64,000 bases of DNA, taken from positions 682,001-746,000 of the forward strand of contig NC_014121.1 in NCBI RefSeq assembly GCF_000025565.1, read 5' to 3'. The notes under the pieces were generated by a model. It had not been told where the DNA came from, searched no databases, and saw nothing but the letters and a program-made list of their open reading frames with translations. The position numbers were made by a program, and so were the translations under genes. Position 1 is the stretch's first letter. The number at the start of each line of letters is the position of its first letter. The stretch is from Enterobacter cloacae subsp. cloacae ATCC 13047 (lineage in GTDB: Bacteria > Pseudomonadota > Gammaproteobacteria > Enterobacterales > Enterobacteriaceae). Shown here one piece after another: positions 43,955-53,774 of this stretch.

Positions 43955-43979
43955 TATGTACGGAATTTTACCGTACATA
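43955..43979 (-). promoter_or_regulatory. Probable operator of the GNAT/DUF1778 operon
   Basis: TATGTACGG and CCGTACATA form a perfect inverted repeat with a 7-nt A/T spacer, 53 bp upstream of the antitoxin start. This is the usual kind of site for RHH antitoxins. Confidence 0.65.
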
Positions 43980-44116
43980 AATCATATGTCTGTCATCGTC
44001 GGATTTCAACGGGAAATTGAGCGCAGCACCATCCGGCACAACACTTCGCTCCATACCGAAGCATCCTTGTCATCTGTCCTGCATTCTCTCCACACCATCA
44101 CAACGGAGAGACCTTC

Positions 44117-44440
44117 ATGATCGCAGTCATTTTCGAAGCCAAAGCCACGCCGGCGCATCAGGCGCGCTACCTGCAGCTCGCGGCCGAACTTAAACCCCTG
44201 CTGGCGGATATTGACGGTTTTATCGATATCGAACGTTTCCAGAGCCTGACCACCGACGGCAAAATTCTCTCGCTCTCCTGGTGGCGGGACGAAGAGGCTA
44301 TCCGCAACTGGAAGCAGAACGTTTTTCATCAGGCCGCGCAGGCCGAGGGGCGGGAGTCGATTTTTACGTACTACCGCATTCGGGTGGCACAGCTGGTGCG
44401 GGAATACAGCGCCGAAAACGGAGGGCACGCGGATGTATGA
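44117..44440 (+). CDS. Antibiotic biosynthesis monooxygenase (ABM)-family protein
   Basis: 107 residues with the dimeric alpha/beta-barrel pattern: IAVIFEAKATPAHQARYLQLAAEL, GFIDIERFQS, ILSLSWWRDEEAIRNWKQN. The conserved W and H residues of the fold are present. ABM proteins are cofactor-free oxygenases or haem-degrading enzymes; function here unknown. It is the first gene of a three-gene operon and overlaps the next gene by 8 bp. Confidence 0.9.
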   Translation: MIAVIFEAKATPAHQARYLQLAAELKPLLADIDGFIDIERFQSLTTDGKILSLSWWRDEEAIRNWKQNVFHQAAQAEGRESIFTYYRIRVAQLVREYSAENGGHADV

Positions 44441-44831
44441 TGTTCATGTGATTTTTAACGATATGCCGGGTGAACTGGCACGCTTTGGTCAGCTGTTGGG
44501 CAGTAAGGGGATTGGACTGGAAGGCGGTGGCGTATTCGGCGTTGAGGCGCATTTTCTGGTGGAAGACGGCGAAAAAGCCCGCCATGTTCTGCTTGAGGCC
44601 GGATTTAACCTGAAAGCGGTTCGTCAGCCCATCATCAGAAAACTGAGGCAGGAACGCCCCGGCGAACTGGGGGAGATAGCTGCTGCACTGGCGGCTCGCG
44701 GGGTGTCTATTTTTACCCAGTACAGCGACCACGCGAATCACCTCATTCTGCTGACGGATAATGATAAGCTGGCCGCAGCAATCACCGAACCCTGGGCAAC
44801 CTATGTTAAAGACGAGCTTACCGCCAGATAA
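44433..44831 (+). CDS. ACT-domain protein
   Basis: 132 residues with two ACT-like beta-alpha-beta units (MYDVHVIFNDMPGELARFGQLLGSKGI and RQERPGELGEIAAALAARGVSIF). The PGEL motif at each unit is the ligand-binding turn. It may sense an amino acid for the regulator encoded by the overlapping downstream gene. It overlaps both neighbours, so translation is coupled. Confidence 0.85.
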   Translation: MYDVHVIFNDMPGELARFGQLLGSKGIGLEGGGVFGVEAHFLVEDGEKARHVLLEAGFNLKAVRQPIIRKLRQERPGELGEIAAALAARGVSIFTQYSDHANHLILLTDNDKLAAAITEPWATYVKDELTAR

Positions 44832-45498
44832 CAGCGCAGCGCTGGAGCAGGCCATTGCCGCAGTAGCAGCCGCAATGGCCGATCCGTCGCGCGTGAAAAT
44901 GCTTTGTGCGCTGATGGACGGGCGGGCGTGGACGGCCACCGAGCTGAGTACGGCGGCGGATGTGGCGCCGTCTACCGCCAGCGGGCACCTTGCGCGACTG
45001 CTGGACGGAAAGCTCATTACTTGCCTGTCGCAGGGGCGCCATCGCTATTATCGCCTGGCAGGGCATGACGTAGCGGAGCTGGTGGAGCAGATGATGGGGC
45101 TGTCGTGGCACCGCATTTCTCCGCCGGAAACCAGCGCGCCAAAAGCCCTGCGTGAAGCCCGCACCTGCTACGACCATCTGGCGGGCGCGGTGGCGGTGCA
45201 GATCTACGATTTCATGCAAGCCGAAAGTTGGCTGGAGCCAGACGGTTCAGTATTGACGCTGTATGGCCGGGAGCAGTTTCTGAAACTCGGTATCCCGTTA
45301 AGCACCCATCCCCGGCGAAAGGCCTGTTGCGCCTGTCTGGACTGGAGCGAGCGGCGGTTTCATCTGGGCGGTGAAGCCGGTGCGGCGCTGCTCATGCATC
45401 TGGAAAGCAAGGGCTGGATCCAGCGGGTAGCGGGGTATCGGGAAGTGGTGCTTACGGCTTCGGGGAAGGGCGCCATTACCCGACATTTTAGCCGCTAA
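44803..45498 (+). CDS. ArsR-family winged-helix regulator
   Basis: 231 residues from the ATG at 44803 (MLKTSLPPDN). The winged HTH spans about residues 15-95: MADPSRVKMLCALMDGRAWTATELSTAADVAPSTASGHLARLLDGKLI. A C-terminal domain of 110 residues contains a Cys pair (KACCACLDW) that could bind a metal or sense oxidation. The gene overlaps the ACT gene by 29 bp. It probably controls its own operon. Confidence 0.85.
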   Translation: MLKTSLPPDNSAALEQAIAAVAAAMADPSRVKMLCALMDGRAWTATELSTAADVAPSTASGHLARLLDGKLITCLSQGRHRYYRLAGHDVAELVEQMMGLSWHRISPPETSAPKALREARTCYDHLAGAVAVQIYDFMQAESWLEPDGSVLTLYGREQFLKLGIPLSTHPRRKACCACLDWSERRFHLGGEAGAALLMHLESKGWIQRVAGYREVVLTASGKGAITRHFSR

Positions 45499-45516
45499 AC
45501 TCCGCTGCGGGCTGTG

Positions 45517-45606
45517 CCCTCACCCCAACCCTCTCCCTTAAGGGAGAGGGGGTCCTCCGTGCAGGCATTATTGTATGGGGAACCCTCAGCCCGCCGGGAG
45601 AGGGAG
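45517..45606. repeat. Family B palindromic repeat with IS10-like solo end
   Basis: CCCTCACCCCAACCCTCTCCC then TTAAGGGAGAGGG is followed by a 39-bp unit (45551-45589) ending TGGGGAACCCTCAG, then CCCGCCGGGAGAGGG. The ending resembles the right end of the IS10-like element at 55231-56509. A related 38-bp unit lies at 63901-63938. The rest of 45499-45701 has no gene. Confidence 0.7.
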
Positions 45607-45701
45607 ATATCCTTTCGCAATTCCTGCTCTTTCGCCTCGCGTTTCTTGATACTTACCCTGATAACTATTATCTTGACGACGTGTTTCGAGAGGTTCCCCC
45701 C

Positions 45702-46172
45702 ATGAGTGAAGAACAACTGTTTTGCCGCAGGCCGATGGGCATGCGGATGGCGATGATTGTGCGCCAGTGGCGCGCCGTTATTGACGACGCCATTCTCGAT
45801 ACCGGGTTAACCCAGTCGAGCTGGACGGTAATGATGCAGCTTCATCAACTGGGGGATAACGTCTCGGTGAGTGAACTGGCGGAGGTGCAGGGCATTGAAC
45901 TGCCGCCGCTGATGCGCACCCTGACACAGCTGGAAAAGCAGGGATACCTGCTGCGCACCGTATCGCCTTATGACAAGCGCATCCGGCTTCTGACGCTGAC
46001 GCCTGAGGGAAAAGCCATCCTAAAAAGGCTCACCCAGGTGATTGAGACGTACCAGACACGCGTATCGCAAAACATCGCGCCTGAGCATATCGAAATTTTC
46101 AGCGCCACCTTGAATCAAATCGCCTGCAATTTGCGGACAATCCGCGAAGAAGATAACAAGACCGAAAAATAA
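45702..46172 (+). CDS. MarR-family regulator
   Basis: 156 residues. Winged HTH at about 40-110 (VSVSELAEVQGIELPPLMRTLTQLEKQGYLLRTVSPYDKRIRLLTLTPEG). The first gene of an operon with an HlyD-type adaptor and a DUF2955 membrane protein, it probably represses this efflux system until an aromatic or other ligand binds. Its stop overlaps the start of the adaptor gene (TAATG). Confidence 0.92.
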   Translation: MSEEQLFCRRPMGMRMAMIVRQWRAVIDDAILDTGLTQSSWTVMMQLHQLGDNVSVSELAEVQGIELPPLMRTLTQLEKQGYLLRTVSPYDKRIRLLTLTPEGKAILKRLTQVIETYQTRVSQNIAPEHIEIFSATLNQIACNLRTIREEDNKTEK

Positions 46173-47236
46173 TGACTCCTGAACAAAAGTTTGCCCGCTG
46201 GGTAAGGGTGAGTATTGCCTCTTTCCTGCTGATGTTTGTCTACTTTGTCGTCGCCGATATCTGGATCCCGCTGACGCCGGACTCCACCGTCATGCGCGTG
46301 GTGACGCCGGTTTCTCCGCGCGTCTCCGGGTATGTGTCGGCCGTGCACGTACACAACAACAGCCAGGTGACGCGGGGCGACCTGCTGTTTGAGCTGGATG
46401 ACACGCCGTTTCGCAATAAAGTGGAGGCGGCGCAAATCGCGCTTGAGCAGGCACGCCTGTCCAATGAACAGCTGGACGCGCAGATCGCCGCCGCCCAGGC
46501 CAGCCTGAAAACCGCCGTGCTGACCGCGCGTAACGACAAAGTGACCTTTGACCGCTACCAGAAGCTGAGCACGTTACAGAACGTCTCGCAGGCGGATCTG
46601 GATAAGGTCCGTACCACCTGGCAGAGCAGCGAGCAGTCCGTGAGCTCGATTCAGGCGAACATCCATAACCTGCGCATCCAGCGCGGCGAGCGGGAAGAGC
46701 ACCGCAACGTGACGCTGCAAAAATACCGTAACGCGCTGGATGAGGCGGAGCTGAACCTCGGCTGGACGAAGGTTTACGCCCAGGCGGATGGTACGGTCAG
46801 CAACCTGCAGTTGAGCCCCGGGTTTTATGCCTCGTCCGGCTCGGCGGCGCTGGCGCTGGTGAATAATCAGACCGATATTGTGGCCGATTTTCGTGAGAAG
46901 AGTCTGCGCCATACCCATCAGGGGACCGATGCCGCCGTGGTATTTGACGCCTTTCCGGGACAGGTTTTCCGCGCCCACGTGACCAGCAGCGATGCGGGGA
47001 TCCTTGCCGGACAGGAGGCGGTGAGCGGCGAACTGTCCGCGCCGGAAACCTCCAACCGTTGGGTGCGCGACGCTCAGCGAATGCGCATTCACGTGGCGCT
47101 GGATGAGACGCTGCCGAAACCGCTCCCGACCGGCGCTCGTGCCACCGTGCAGCTCTACAACAGCGAAGGGCCGTTTGCGCGCTTCTTCTCCGGGATGCAA
47201 ATCCACCTGGTGAGCCTGCTCCACTATGTCTATTAG
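46172..47236 (+). CDS. HlyD/EmrA-type membrane fusion protein
   Basis: 354 residues. One N-terminal transmembrane helix (SIASFLLMFVYFVVADIW) is followed by a biotinyl-lipoyl-like segment (VTPVSPRVSGYVSAVHVHNNSQVTRGDLLFELD), a coiled-coil hairpin (about 80-200) and a barrel domain. It links an inner-membrane pump to the periplasm and an outer-membrane channel. It overlaps the DUF2955 gene by 11 bp. This layout is like aaeAB. Confidence 0.92.
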   Translation: MTPEQKFARWVRVSIASFLLMFVYFVVADIWIPLTPDSTVMRVVTPVSPRVSGYVSAVHVHNNSQVTRGDLLFELDDTPFRNKVEAAQIALEQARLSNEQLDAQIAAAQASLKTAVLTARNDKVTFDRYQKLSTLQNVSQADLDKVRTTWQSSEQSVSSIQANIHNLRIQRGEREEHRNVTLQKYRNALDEAELNLGWTKVYAQADGTVSNLQLSPGFYASSGSAALALVNNQTDIVADFREKSLRHTHQGTDAAVVFDAFPGQVFRAHVTSSDAGILAGQEAVSGELSAPETSNRWVRDAQRMRIHVALDETLPKPLPTGARATVQLYNSEGPFARFFSGMQIHLVSLLHYVY

Positions 47237-48302
47237 CACGCTGGCGCGGGTCTTTACCCCGCACGGCAACATCGTCTATACGGCCAATGACTTTCGCCAG
47301 ACCCTGCGCATCGTCTTTGCCGGGATGATCGCGCTGAGTATTTCAAGTTTCTATAACACCAGCTACGGCGTGTTTTATGTGGTCTACCCCATCATGCTGC
47401 TGTCGCTGGTGCCGGTCTTTAACCGCCATGTGGCGAAGCAGTTTATCTTCAGCGCATCGCTAAACTGCGTCGAAATGGTGATTATCATCGGCTATCTGTC
47501 CCAGTGGCCGGTGATCATGACGCTGGTAGTTTTTGCCCTGTATGTCATGCGTTTTCGCTTTATGAGTAAGGGGCCGCTGTTCCTGTTCGGGTCGATGGGC
47601 GTGGTGTGCCAGAGCGTGATGCTCAACTTTATGAGCTATCCCACCACCGACTGGCACACGCTGCTGTTTTCCAACATTGAAGCGAGTGTGATGGCGGTAT
47701 GCCTGAGCGCGCTGATGAACTACCTCCTGCCGGACGTTGAACCGCGCAAGCCGCCGCCGCTGATCGAGAAAGATGATGCCCGCGTGCGGCACGAGTCTCT
47801 GCTCTCCGGCACCGTTGCGACGATGATTTTTGTTATCTTCCAGATAAGCGATTTAAGCGATTCGCTTTCGGCGCTGATGGCCGGTGTGTTGATTCTGTTC
47901 CCGATGCACTATCGCGGCGCGGTGATGAGCTCTATCTGGCGCGTGGCTGGCGTGGTGCTGGGCTGTCTCTATATTCTGGTGGTGCAGCTTATCCTCTACG
48001 ATCACAGCAGCCACATGCTACTGATGATGCCGCTTATCGGCCTCGGGCTGGCGTTTGGTGCGCGTCTGCATGTGATGGAGAAGGTGGGAGCCGGCGTTGG
48101 GTTTGCCAGCATCACCACCATCGGGATTATGTTCGGTCAGAACATGCACCCGGACAGCGACCTGGTGTTCAGCGATCTCTACCGCATCACCTCGGTGACC
48201 TTTTCTCTGGTGGCGACGCTGACGATGGTGTTTCTGGTGCACTTGATCCTCAATCGCTTTGAGGCGACGCGCTACGTCATTGCACCACCCAAAACGGAGT
48301 AA
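47226..48302 (+). CDS. DUF2955/FUSC-type inner-membrane efflux protein
   Basis: 358 residues with about ten hydrophobic helices in two groups around a soluble segment (residues 170-190, [21 protein letters not shown]). The FUSC-like family includes AaeB. With the preceding adaptor it should form an efflux pump for aromatic acids or similar compounds. The 3' end overlaps the convergent yjiN gene by 31 bp. Confidence 0.88.
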   Translation: MSISTLARVFTPHGNIVYTANDFRQTLRIVFAGMIALSISSFYNTSYGVFYVVYPIMLLSLVPVFNRHVAKQFIFSASLNCVEMVIIIGYLSQWPVIMTLVVFALYVMRFRFMSKGPLFLFGSMGVVCQSVMLNFMSYPTTDWHTLLFSNIEASVMAVCLSALMNYLLPDVEPRKPPPLIEKDDARVRHESLLSGTVATMIFVIFQISDLSDSLSALMAGVLILFPMHYRGAVMSSIWRVAGVVLGCLYILVVQLILYDHSSHMLLMMPLIGLGLAFGARLHVMEKVGAGVGFASITTIGIMFGQNMHPDSDLVFSDLYRITSVTFSLVATLTMVFLVHLILNRFEATRYVIAPPKTE

Positions 48303-49570
48303 TGCGCAAGCACGGCGGGCAGTTGCGAGAGTAAAAACAGGATCAGGCCAATTGTCCCGCCCACCAGGGTGCCGTTGACGCGGATAAACTGCAGATCTTT
48401 GCCGATATTAAGCTCGATCTGGCGGGACATATCTTTGGCGTCCCAGCTTTTTACCGTGTCGCTGATATGGCGAGTGAGAAACGCCGCGAAATCCGGTGCC
48501 ACGCGGTGCGCCGCCTGCTCCAGATGCTCATTGAGCGATGCCCGCAGGCTGTCGTCACCGAGCAGCGTTTCGCCGAACCACTGCCCGGCGTTGGCGATGC
48601 GCTGCTTCACGCGGGAATCCTCACGTTGCATATCCGCCTTCAGCCACTGGCGCAGGTCAGCCCACATCTCACCCAGATAGCGGTTAAACGCGTCGTCGTT
48701 CTTCAGGTAATGCTTGATGTTCTCTGCCTTTGCGGCCATCTCCGGATCGTTTTTCAGGTTGTCGATAAGCTTCAGCGTGGCGCGGTCGAACGCCTGGCGG
48801 ATCTGGTGGGTGCGGTCATGACTAACGTCGTCCAGCAGGGTATTCACCGCGTTTGACACCATCTCCGCGCTCTGATCGCCCAGCCACTCGGTGGGCAGCA
48901 CCATCGCCTTGCGCGGATGCTCGGTCTTAAGCCAGTGGACGATCTGGTCTGAAATAAATTCCCGCGTGCTATCGCGTTGAATCAAGGTGATCAGGCGGTT
49001 GATGATGGCGTCCAGCAGTACCTGATGGCGGTTGTTTTTGGTCATGCTCTCCAGCATCACTGCGCTGGTTTCGGTGAAATCGACCTTGTCGATGGCCTTA
49101 TGCACCGCGCGTTTGAGCAGGCGCTGAATACGCCCGTCATCGGTCAGCTCAAGAAAACCACCCATCACCTGAATCAGATGCTGCCCGACACGCTGGGCAT
49201 TGTCGGGCTTACTGAACCAGGTGCCAATCATCTGCGCCGGCTCATAACGGCGGATCAGCGCCACCAGCGACTGGGTGTCGAGAAACTTCTCCTGCACGAA
49301 CTGGCCGAGATTATCGCCAATCCGGTCTTTATTGCGCGGGATAATCGCCGTATGGCGCGAGATAAACGGAATGGGCACCCGGCGAAACAGCGCGACGACC
49401 GCAAACCAGTCCGCCAGCGCGCCAACCATCGCCGCCTCGGCAATGGCCTTCACGCCGCGCACCCAGAAGGTTTGCGGCAGAAACAGGGTGGTGATAAACG
49501 CCGCGACGGCAATCAGCAGCAGCGACAGCGCCAGCAGCTTGGCGCGTTTGAGTTCAGCGATTTTTTCCAT
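48272..49570 (-). CDS. yjiN: YjiN-like DUF445 membrane protein
   Basis: 432 residues. DUF445 features: N-terminal helices ([18 protein letters not shown]), the segment [37 protein letters not shown], a long helical middle and a C-terminal helix ([14 protein letters not shown]). The E. coli homologue lies in the same yji region. Function is not known. It overlaps the LysE-type gene upstream by 17 bp. Confidence 0.92.
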   Translation of the reverse strand: MEKIAELKRAKLLALSLLLIAVAAFITTLFLPQTFWVRGVKAIAEAAMVGALADWFAVVALFRRVPIPFISRHTAIIPRNKDRIGDNLGQFVQEKFLDTQSLVALIRRYEPAQMIGTWFSKPDNAQRVGQHLIQVMGGFLELTDDGRIQRLLKRAVHKAIDKVDFTETSAVMLESMTKNNRHQVLLDAIINRLITLIQRDSTREFISDQIVHWLKTEHPRKAMVLPTEWLGDQSAEMVSNAVNTLLDDVSHDRTHQIRQAFDRATLKLIDNLKNDPEMAAKAENIKHYLKNDDAFNRYLGEMWADLRQWLKADMQREDSRVKQRIANAGQWFGETLLGDDSLRASLNEHLEQAAHRVAPDFAAFLTRHISDTVKSWDAKDMSRQIELNIGKDLQFIRVNGTLVGGTIGLILFLLSQLPAVLAHYSVLGGAMT

Positions 49571-50228
49571 GGGTTAAGGATAGAGGGAGACGGGGGGGAA
49601 AGTGCAAAAACCGCCACAACACCCATACCCCAAAACCTATCAACACCGCGCCCGCCGCCCGCTCAATTAGCCACAGCGAACGGCTGAGCCTCTGTTGCAC
49701 CGCGGGCAGCCCCATCAGCGACACCAACGCCAGATCCCACACCAGCACTACCATCACCATCCAGACGCCGCAGGTCGACTGCTGAAGCAGCGTGACGTCC
49801 GGCCCCAGTAACGCCGTCATCAGCGCCAGATAGAACAGGGCGTTCTTTGGATTTAATAACGCCGAGCCAAGTCCCAGCAGGATCTGCTTACGCAGTGAAG
49901 GGAAGCGCTGGTGGGTTTCATTCAGTGCCAGTGCTTGCGGGCGGCTGCGCACCAGATGCGAGCCGATCCACAGCAGATACAGCGCCCCGCAAAACTCGAT
50001 AAGGGTAAACAGCCACGTAAACTGGCGCAGCGCGCTCCAGCCGATAATCACCAGCAGGATATACAACCCGTTGCCCGCGGCGATGCCGAGGCACAGCCCG
50101 GCGCTGCCGCGGACCCGGTAGCGCGCCGCGTAGCCCACCAGCAGGAAGAAATCCGGGCCCGGGCTTAACAGGGCGACAAAATGCGCCAGCGCCAGAGCGA
50201 GAAAAGCGGAAGGGAATAACAGTTCCAT
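49554..50228 (-). CDS. LysE/RhtB-family exporter
   Basis: 224 residues with about six helices and the family signature [37 protein letters not shown]. It also carries [20 protein letters not shown]. Members export amino acids such as homoserine, threonine or lysine. The start at 50228 follows AGAGG. It lies next to an AraC-type regulator read in the same direction, which may control it. Confidence 0.9.
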   Translation of the reverse strand: MELLFPSAFLALALAHFVALLSPGPDFFLLVGYAARYRVRGSAGLCLGIAAGNGLYILLVIIGWSALRQFTWLFTLIEFCGALYLLWIGSHLVRSRPQALALNETHQRFPSLRKQILLGLGSALLNPKNALFYLALMTALLGPDVTLLQQSTCGVWMVMVVLVWDLALVSLMGLPAVQQRLSRSLWLIERAAGAVLIGFGVWVLWRFLHFPPRLPLSLTHGKNR

Positions 50229-50276
50229 AGCAACCTCTGTGTAAAAAACCGAGGTCAGACTACGGCGATGCAAACG

Positions 50277-51020
50277 CTATTTATTGTCCGATATTGATCG
50301 GCCCGTGGCGTACTGGCGCGGCGTGGCGGCGGTATAGATCACAAAGGTCTTATGAAAATGGCTCTGATCGGCAAATCCGCTCTGGTAGCCGACATCGGCA
50401 ATATCATCCCCGGCACGCAGCCGCGCTTTGGCGTATTCCACGCGGGAGATGTTGAGAAAGCTGCCCGGCGTCAGGCCAGTGTCCTGCCTGAAGGTGCGGA
50501 TCAGCGTCTCCTTGCGCAGCGAGAAGCGATGGGCAAGGTCGTCGAGTGACGGCGGGCTGGTTAAATCGGCAAGAAACGCCTGCTGGATGTGCTGGCTGGT
50601 TGTACGTAGTTCACCCGTGCGGCTGGCGCAGCGCGGAAGGGCAGAAATCAGCATGTTCAGGGAATTAGCCGACATGTTCTCAACAACGTTCTGGTAAAGA
50701 GCAAACAACGTGCTGTCGCGTATGACCTGTTCTGCCAGGGGATAATCCGTGTCGATATAGAGCATGTGATAGCTACGGGGCTGGCCCGCAACGGGGTTGC
50801 AGCTGTGCGGCACATGTGCCGGGATCACGATGAGATCGCCGGGGTGGAGGATGTACTGCGTGTCATTGCACCGGCAGCAGGTCTGGCCTTCCACTATCGC
50901 GCCAATCGAAAGTTGGGGGTGACAATGACGTTTATACGCCACGGTACTCTGCCACGTGCTGCGCAGCTCAAGGCCCGGAAGGCGGTTAAAGGTCTGGCGG
51001 ATCTGTCGGGTATGGGTCAT
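50277..51020 (-). CDS. AraC-family regulator
   Basis: 247 residues from the ATG at 51020 (MTHTRQIRQTF), with AGGAGCG before it. An N-terminal cupin sensor (HCHPQLSIGAIVEGQ, HPGDLIVIPAHVPHSCNP) is followed by two HTH units (SLDDLAHRFSLRKETLIRTFRQDTG and ADVGYQSGFADQSHFHKTF). It is divergent from the aldehyde dehydrogenase gene and upstream of the LysE exporter, so either could be its target. Confidence 0.9.
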   Translation of the reverse strand: MTHTRQIRQTFNRLPGLELRSTWQSTVAYKRHCHPQLSIGAIVEGQTCCRCNDTQYILHPGDLIVIPAHVPHSCNPVAGQPRSYHMLYIDTDYPLAEQVIRDSTLFALYQNVVENMSANSLNMLISALPRCASRTGELRTTSQHIQQAFLADLTSPPSLDDLAHRFSLRKETLIRTFRQDTGLTPGSFLNISRVEYAKARLRAGDDIADVGYQSGFADQSHFHKTFVIYTAATPRQYATGRSISDNK

Positions 51021-51157
51021 AGGCGCTCCTGTCAGGAACATTTTTATACCATGCCCTGGCCCTGCTAAGAACCTTCCGGATATACCCAACTTTACGTCCA
51101 TCACCCGTCATGTTGTCTACCCTTACTACCCTAAGCGGTAAAACATGGAGATTCGAT

Positions 51158-52528
51158 ATGGCTTATCAGACAGTAAATCCTGCCACCAACCAGCTCATCA
51201 AAGAATATCCCTCTCATACCGACGCGGATATCGAAGCGGCGCTGAAAGCGGCCGACGCCCTTTACCATTCGCAGTGGGCGAAAGGCGACATTGAACAGCG
51301 CCTGCCGGTGCTGCATAAGCTTGCTGACCTGATCGACGAACGCACCGAGGAGCTGGCTAAAATTGCCAGTCAGGAGATGGGTAAGCTCATCGAACAAAGC
51401 CGCGGCGAGGTGAAGCTGTGCGCGCAAATCGCCCGCTACTATGCCGATAACGCGAAGCAGTTCCTGGCCCCGGTGAAGTACCCGTCTGAACTCGGAGAAG
51501 CGTGGGTGGAGCATCACCCCATCGGCGTGCTGATGGCCGTGGAACCGTGGAATTTCCCGTATTATCAGCTGATGCGTGTTCTGGCACCTAACCTGGCGGC
51601 GGGTAACCCGGTTCTGGCTAAACATGCCAGCATCGTGCCGCACTGTGCCGAAACCTTTGCTCATCTGGTGCGTGAGGCAGGGGCGCCGGAAGGGGCATGG
51701 ACCAATCTCTTTATCTCGTCTGAGCAGGTGGCGAACATCATTGCTGACGACCGCGTACAGGGGGCCGCGCTAACCGGCTCTGAGAAAGCGGGCAGCGTGG
51801 TGGCCGCGCAGGCGGCGAAGCACATCAAGAAATCCACCCTTGAGCTGGGCGGTAACGACGTTTTCGTGGTGCTGGACGACGCGGATCTCGATAAAGCGGT
51901 GAAGACAGGCGTGAACGCGCGACTTAACAACGCCGGTCAGGTCTGTACCGCAGCGAAGCGCTTTATCCTGCATGAGAAAATTGCTGATGCCTTCCTGAGC
52001 AAATTCACCGACGCCTTTAAGCAGGTGAAAATTGGCGACCCGCTGGATGAAAGCACCACGCTTGGGCCACTGTCGTCTAAAGATGCGCTCGAAACGCTGA
52101 CAAAACAGGTCAACGAGGCGGTGAAAAAGGGCGCGACGTTACACTATGGTGGTAAACCGGTGCAGCGCGACGGGAGCTTCTTTGAGCCGACGATCCTGAC
52201 GAATATCTCCCGCGACAACCCGGCGTACTTCGAGGAGTTCTTCGGCCCGGTGGCGCAGATATATGTGGTGAAAAACGATGACGAGGCGGTCGCCCTGGCG
52301 AACGACTCCCACTACGGACTGGGCGGTGCGGTGTTCAGTCAGGATATTGAACGCGCGAAGAAAATGGCGTCACGGATTGAGACCGGGATGGTGTATATCA
52401 ACTGGCTCACCGATACCGCACCGGAGCTGCCGTTTGGCGGCGTGAAGCGCTCCGGTTACGGACGCGAGCTGTCGGATCTGGGGATCAAAGAGTTTGTGAA
52501 CCAGAAGCTGGTGGTGGTGCGTAAGTAA
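51158..52528 (+). CDS. NAD(P)-dependent succinate-semialdehyde dehydrogenase-type enzyme
   Basis: 456 residues. PWNFPYYQLMR, general base in LELGGNDVFVV, catalytic Cys in NAGQVCTAAKRF, and EEFFGPVAQIYVV are present. The compact length and the start MAYQTVNPATNQLIKEYP match the YneI/Sad-like branch, whose usual substrate is succinate semialdehyde. The start at 51158 follows GGAG. A strong terminator follows. Confidence 0.9.
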   Translation: MAYQTVNPATNQLIKEYPSHTDADIEAALKAADALYHSQWAKGDIEQRLPVLHKLADLIDERTEELAKIASQEMGKLIEQSRGEVKLCAQIARYYADNAKQFLAPVKYPSELGEAWVEHHPIGVLMAVEPWNFPYYQLMRVLAPNLAAGNPVLAKHASIVPHCAETFAHLVREAGAPEGAWTNLFISSEQVANIIADDRVQGAALTGSEKAGSVVAAQAAKHIKKSTLELGGNDVFVVLDDADLDKAVKTGVNARLNNAGQVCTAAKRFILHEKIADAFLSKFTDAFKQVKIGDPLDESTTLGPLSSKDALETLTKQVNEAVKKGATLHYGGKPVQRDGSFFEPTILTNISRDNPAYFEEFFGPVAQIYVVKNDDEAVALANDSHYGLGGAVFSQDIERAKKMASRIETGMVYINWLTDTAPELPFGGVKRSGYGRELSDLGIKEFVNQKLVVVRK

Positions 52529-52540
52529 GCAGCAATAAAA

Positions 52541-52564
52541 AACCTGCCAGTAGGCAGGTTTTTT
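52541..52564. terminator. Bidirectional terminator
   Basis: AACCTGCC / GGCAGGTT with a 4-nt loop is followed by TTTTTT on the plus strand and preceded by AAAAAA, so it works for both the dehydrogenase and the convergent lipoprotein operon. Confidence 0.9.
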
Positions 52565-52569
52565 AGAGA

Positions 52570-52890
52570 TTATTGCACTTCAATTTTATCCCAGCCGCTT
52601 TTGAACATGCAGCTGTCTACGAGGGTCGCCCTGCGATCCTCATTGGCGTCTTCAACCGTGTAGCTCGTGGAAATATCCTTTTTCTTGTTCTTCAGATCCG
52701 TTTTTTCCGAGTCCGAACCGGTTACGACGTTATCCGGGGGCAGATCGATCAGCGCCTGCGCTTCACATTCCGTGAGCTTTTTGTTCATTTCAGCGTCGCT
52801 GACGCCCGGTTTCACCCATTTGTACTGGACGCAGCCGGTGAGCAGAAGCGTGAGGCTCAGAACGCAAAGCGCGGTAATGCGGTGTTTCAT
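52570..52890 (-). CDS. Small lipoprotein
   Basis: 106 residues. A lipoprotein signal (MKHRITALCVLSLTLLLTGC) with the lipobox LLTGC puts the lipid at Cys20. The mature part is charged (KNKKKDISTSYTVEDANEDRR) with two more cysteines (ECEAQ, DSCMF) that could form a disulfide. Family not recognised. Its start overlaps the stop of the upstream outer-membrane protein gene, so the two are co-expressed. Confidence 0.88.
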   Translation of the reverse strand: MKHRITALCVLSLTLLLTGCVQYKWVKPGVSDAEMNKKLTECEAQALIDLPPDNVVTGSDSEKTDLKNKKKDISTSYTVEDANEDRRATLVDSCMFKSGWDKIEVQ

Positions 52891-53435
52891 CAGAAGGTGA
52901 CTCCACCGCCAACATACGCACCGTCAATCAGGGTGTGGCCTGGACGACCGTCTTTACCATCCACGCTCACGTGGCGGTAACCCACTTTCAGGGTCACAGG
53001 TGTAACTGGCGTCCAGCTTACGCCGCCGTTGGCTTCAACGTAGTTTTTCACGCTGTTGTTCATCCCTTCTGGTGCCACGTAGCCTTCACCATACAGATGA
53101 ATGCTGTCGGTCAGGGCAACGTTTACGCCGCCACCGATCGGGAACGCCACGCCGTTATCGCCTTTTTTCGGGCCGATATAGATAGCTTTTGCACCCGCGT
53201 TCAGCATGACCGGGCCAAGACCCAGGTTATAACCTGCACCCACACCGCCGGTCTGCGTACCGTCATCGGTGTTTTTCAGCCAGTTGCTTTCCACATACAG
53301 GCCGGATGAGGATTTACCCATCTCCAGGTTGAGGTTGGTAAAGTTTTTACCCTGCTCAACGCTGCCACCCAGAGCCAGTGCAGAACCCGATACAGCAGTC
53401 AACGCAGTCAGCAGAAGGATATTCAGTTTTTTCAT
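52890..53435 (-). CDS. YfaZ-family outer-membrane protein
   Basis: 181 residues. A Sec signal peptide (MKKLNILLLTALTAVSGSALA) is followed by an alternating beta-barrel sequence rich in Gly and aromatic residues and ending in F (VGGGVTF), the outer-membrane insertion signal. Strands such as LNLEMGKSSSGLYVESNW and LYGEGYVAPEGM support YfaZ type. Its role is unknown. It forms an operon with the lipoprotein. Confidence 0.85.
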   Translation of the reverse strand: MKKLNILLLTALTAVSGSALALGGSVEQGKNFTNLNLEMGKSSSGLYVESNWLKNTDDGTQTGGVGAGYNLGLGPVMLNAGAKAIYIGPKKGDNGVAFPIGGGVNVALTDSIHLYGEGYVAPEGMNNSVKNYVEANGGVSWTPVTPVTLKVGYRHVSVDGKDGRPGHTLIDGAYVGGGVTF

Positions 53436-53705
53436 CTCATATGCCTCGTCATCAATTTAATCTGGGCGCACCTTAACAAGCGATGTTAATGACTGCAAAT
53501 GTGATGAAAGTCGCCGTTTTATGCTGTTTTTGTTAATTTTTTAATTTGGTGGTGTTGCGAGAGTGTTGGGTTGCGAGGTCGTCAACGGGTAATGATTTGG
53601 CGTTTAGAAAGTGTTTATTTTTTTAGCTAAACATAATCTGAACGAGAGCAGAAAGAGTGGTTCGCAGCGAATTAATTGGGTTTCTAATAATTTCCAGAAA
53701 TGTTT

Positions 53706-53727
53706 CTGTTGTTACAGATAACAACAG
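53706..53727. promoter_or_regulatory. 22-bp palindrome, candidate operator
   Basis: CTGTTGTTA and TAACAACAG form a perfect inverted repeat around CAGA. There is no U-run. It lies about 50 bp upstream of the Pho-box-like site and could bind a regulator of either neighbour. Confidence 0.45.
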
Positions 53728-53774
53728 AGCTTTACATTTCTTTGGCGCTCCGGCCCGCGCAATGTTGCCATTCG

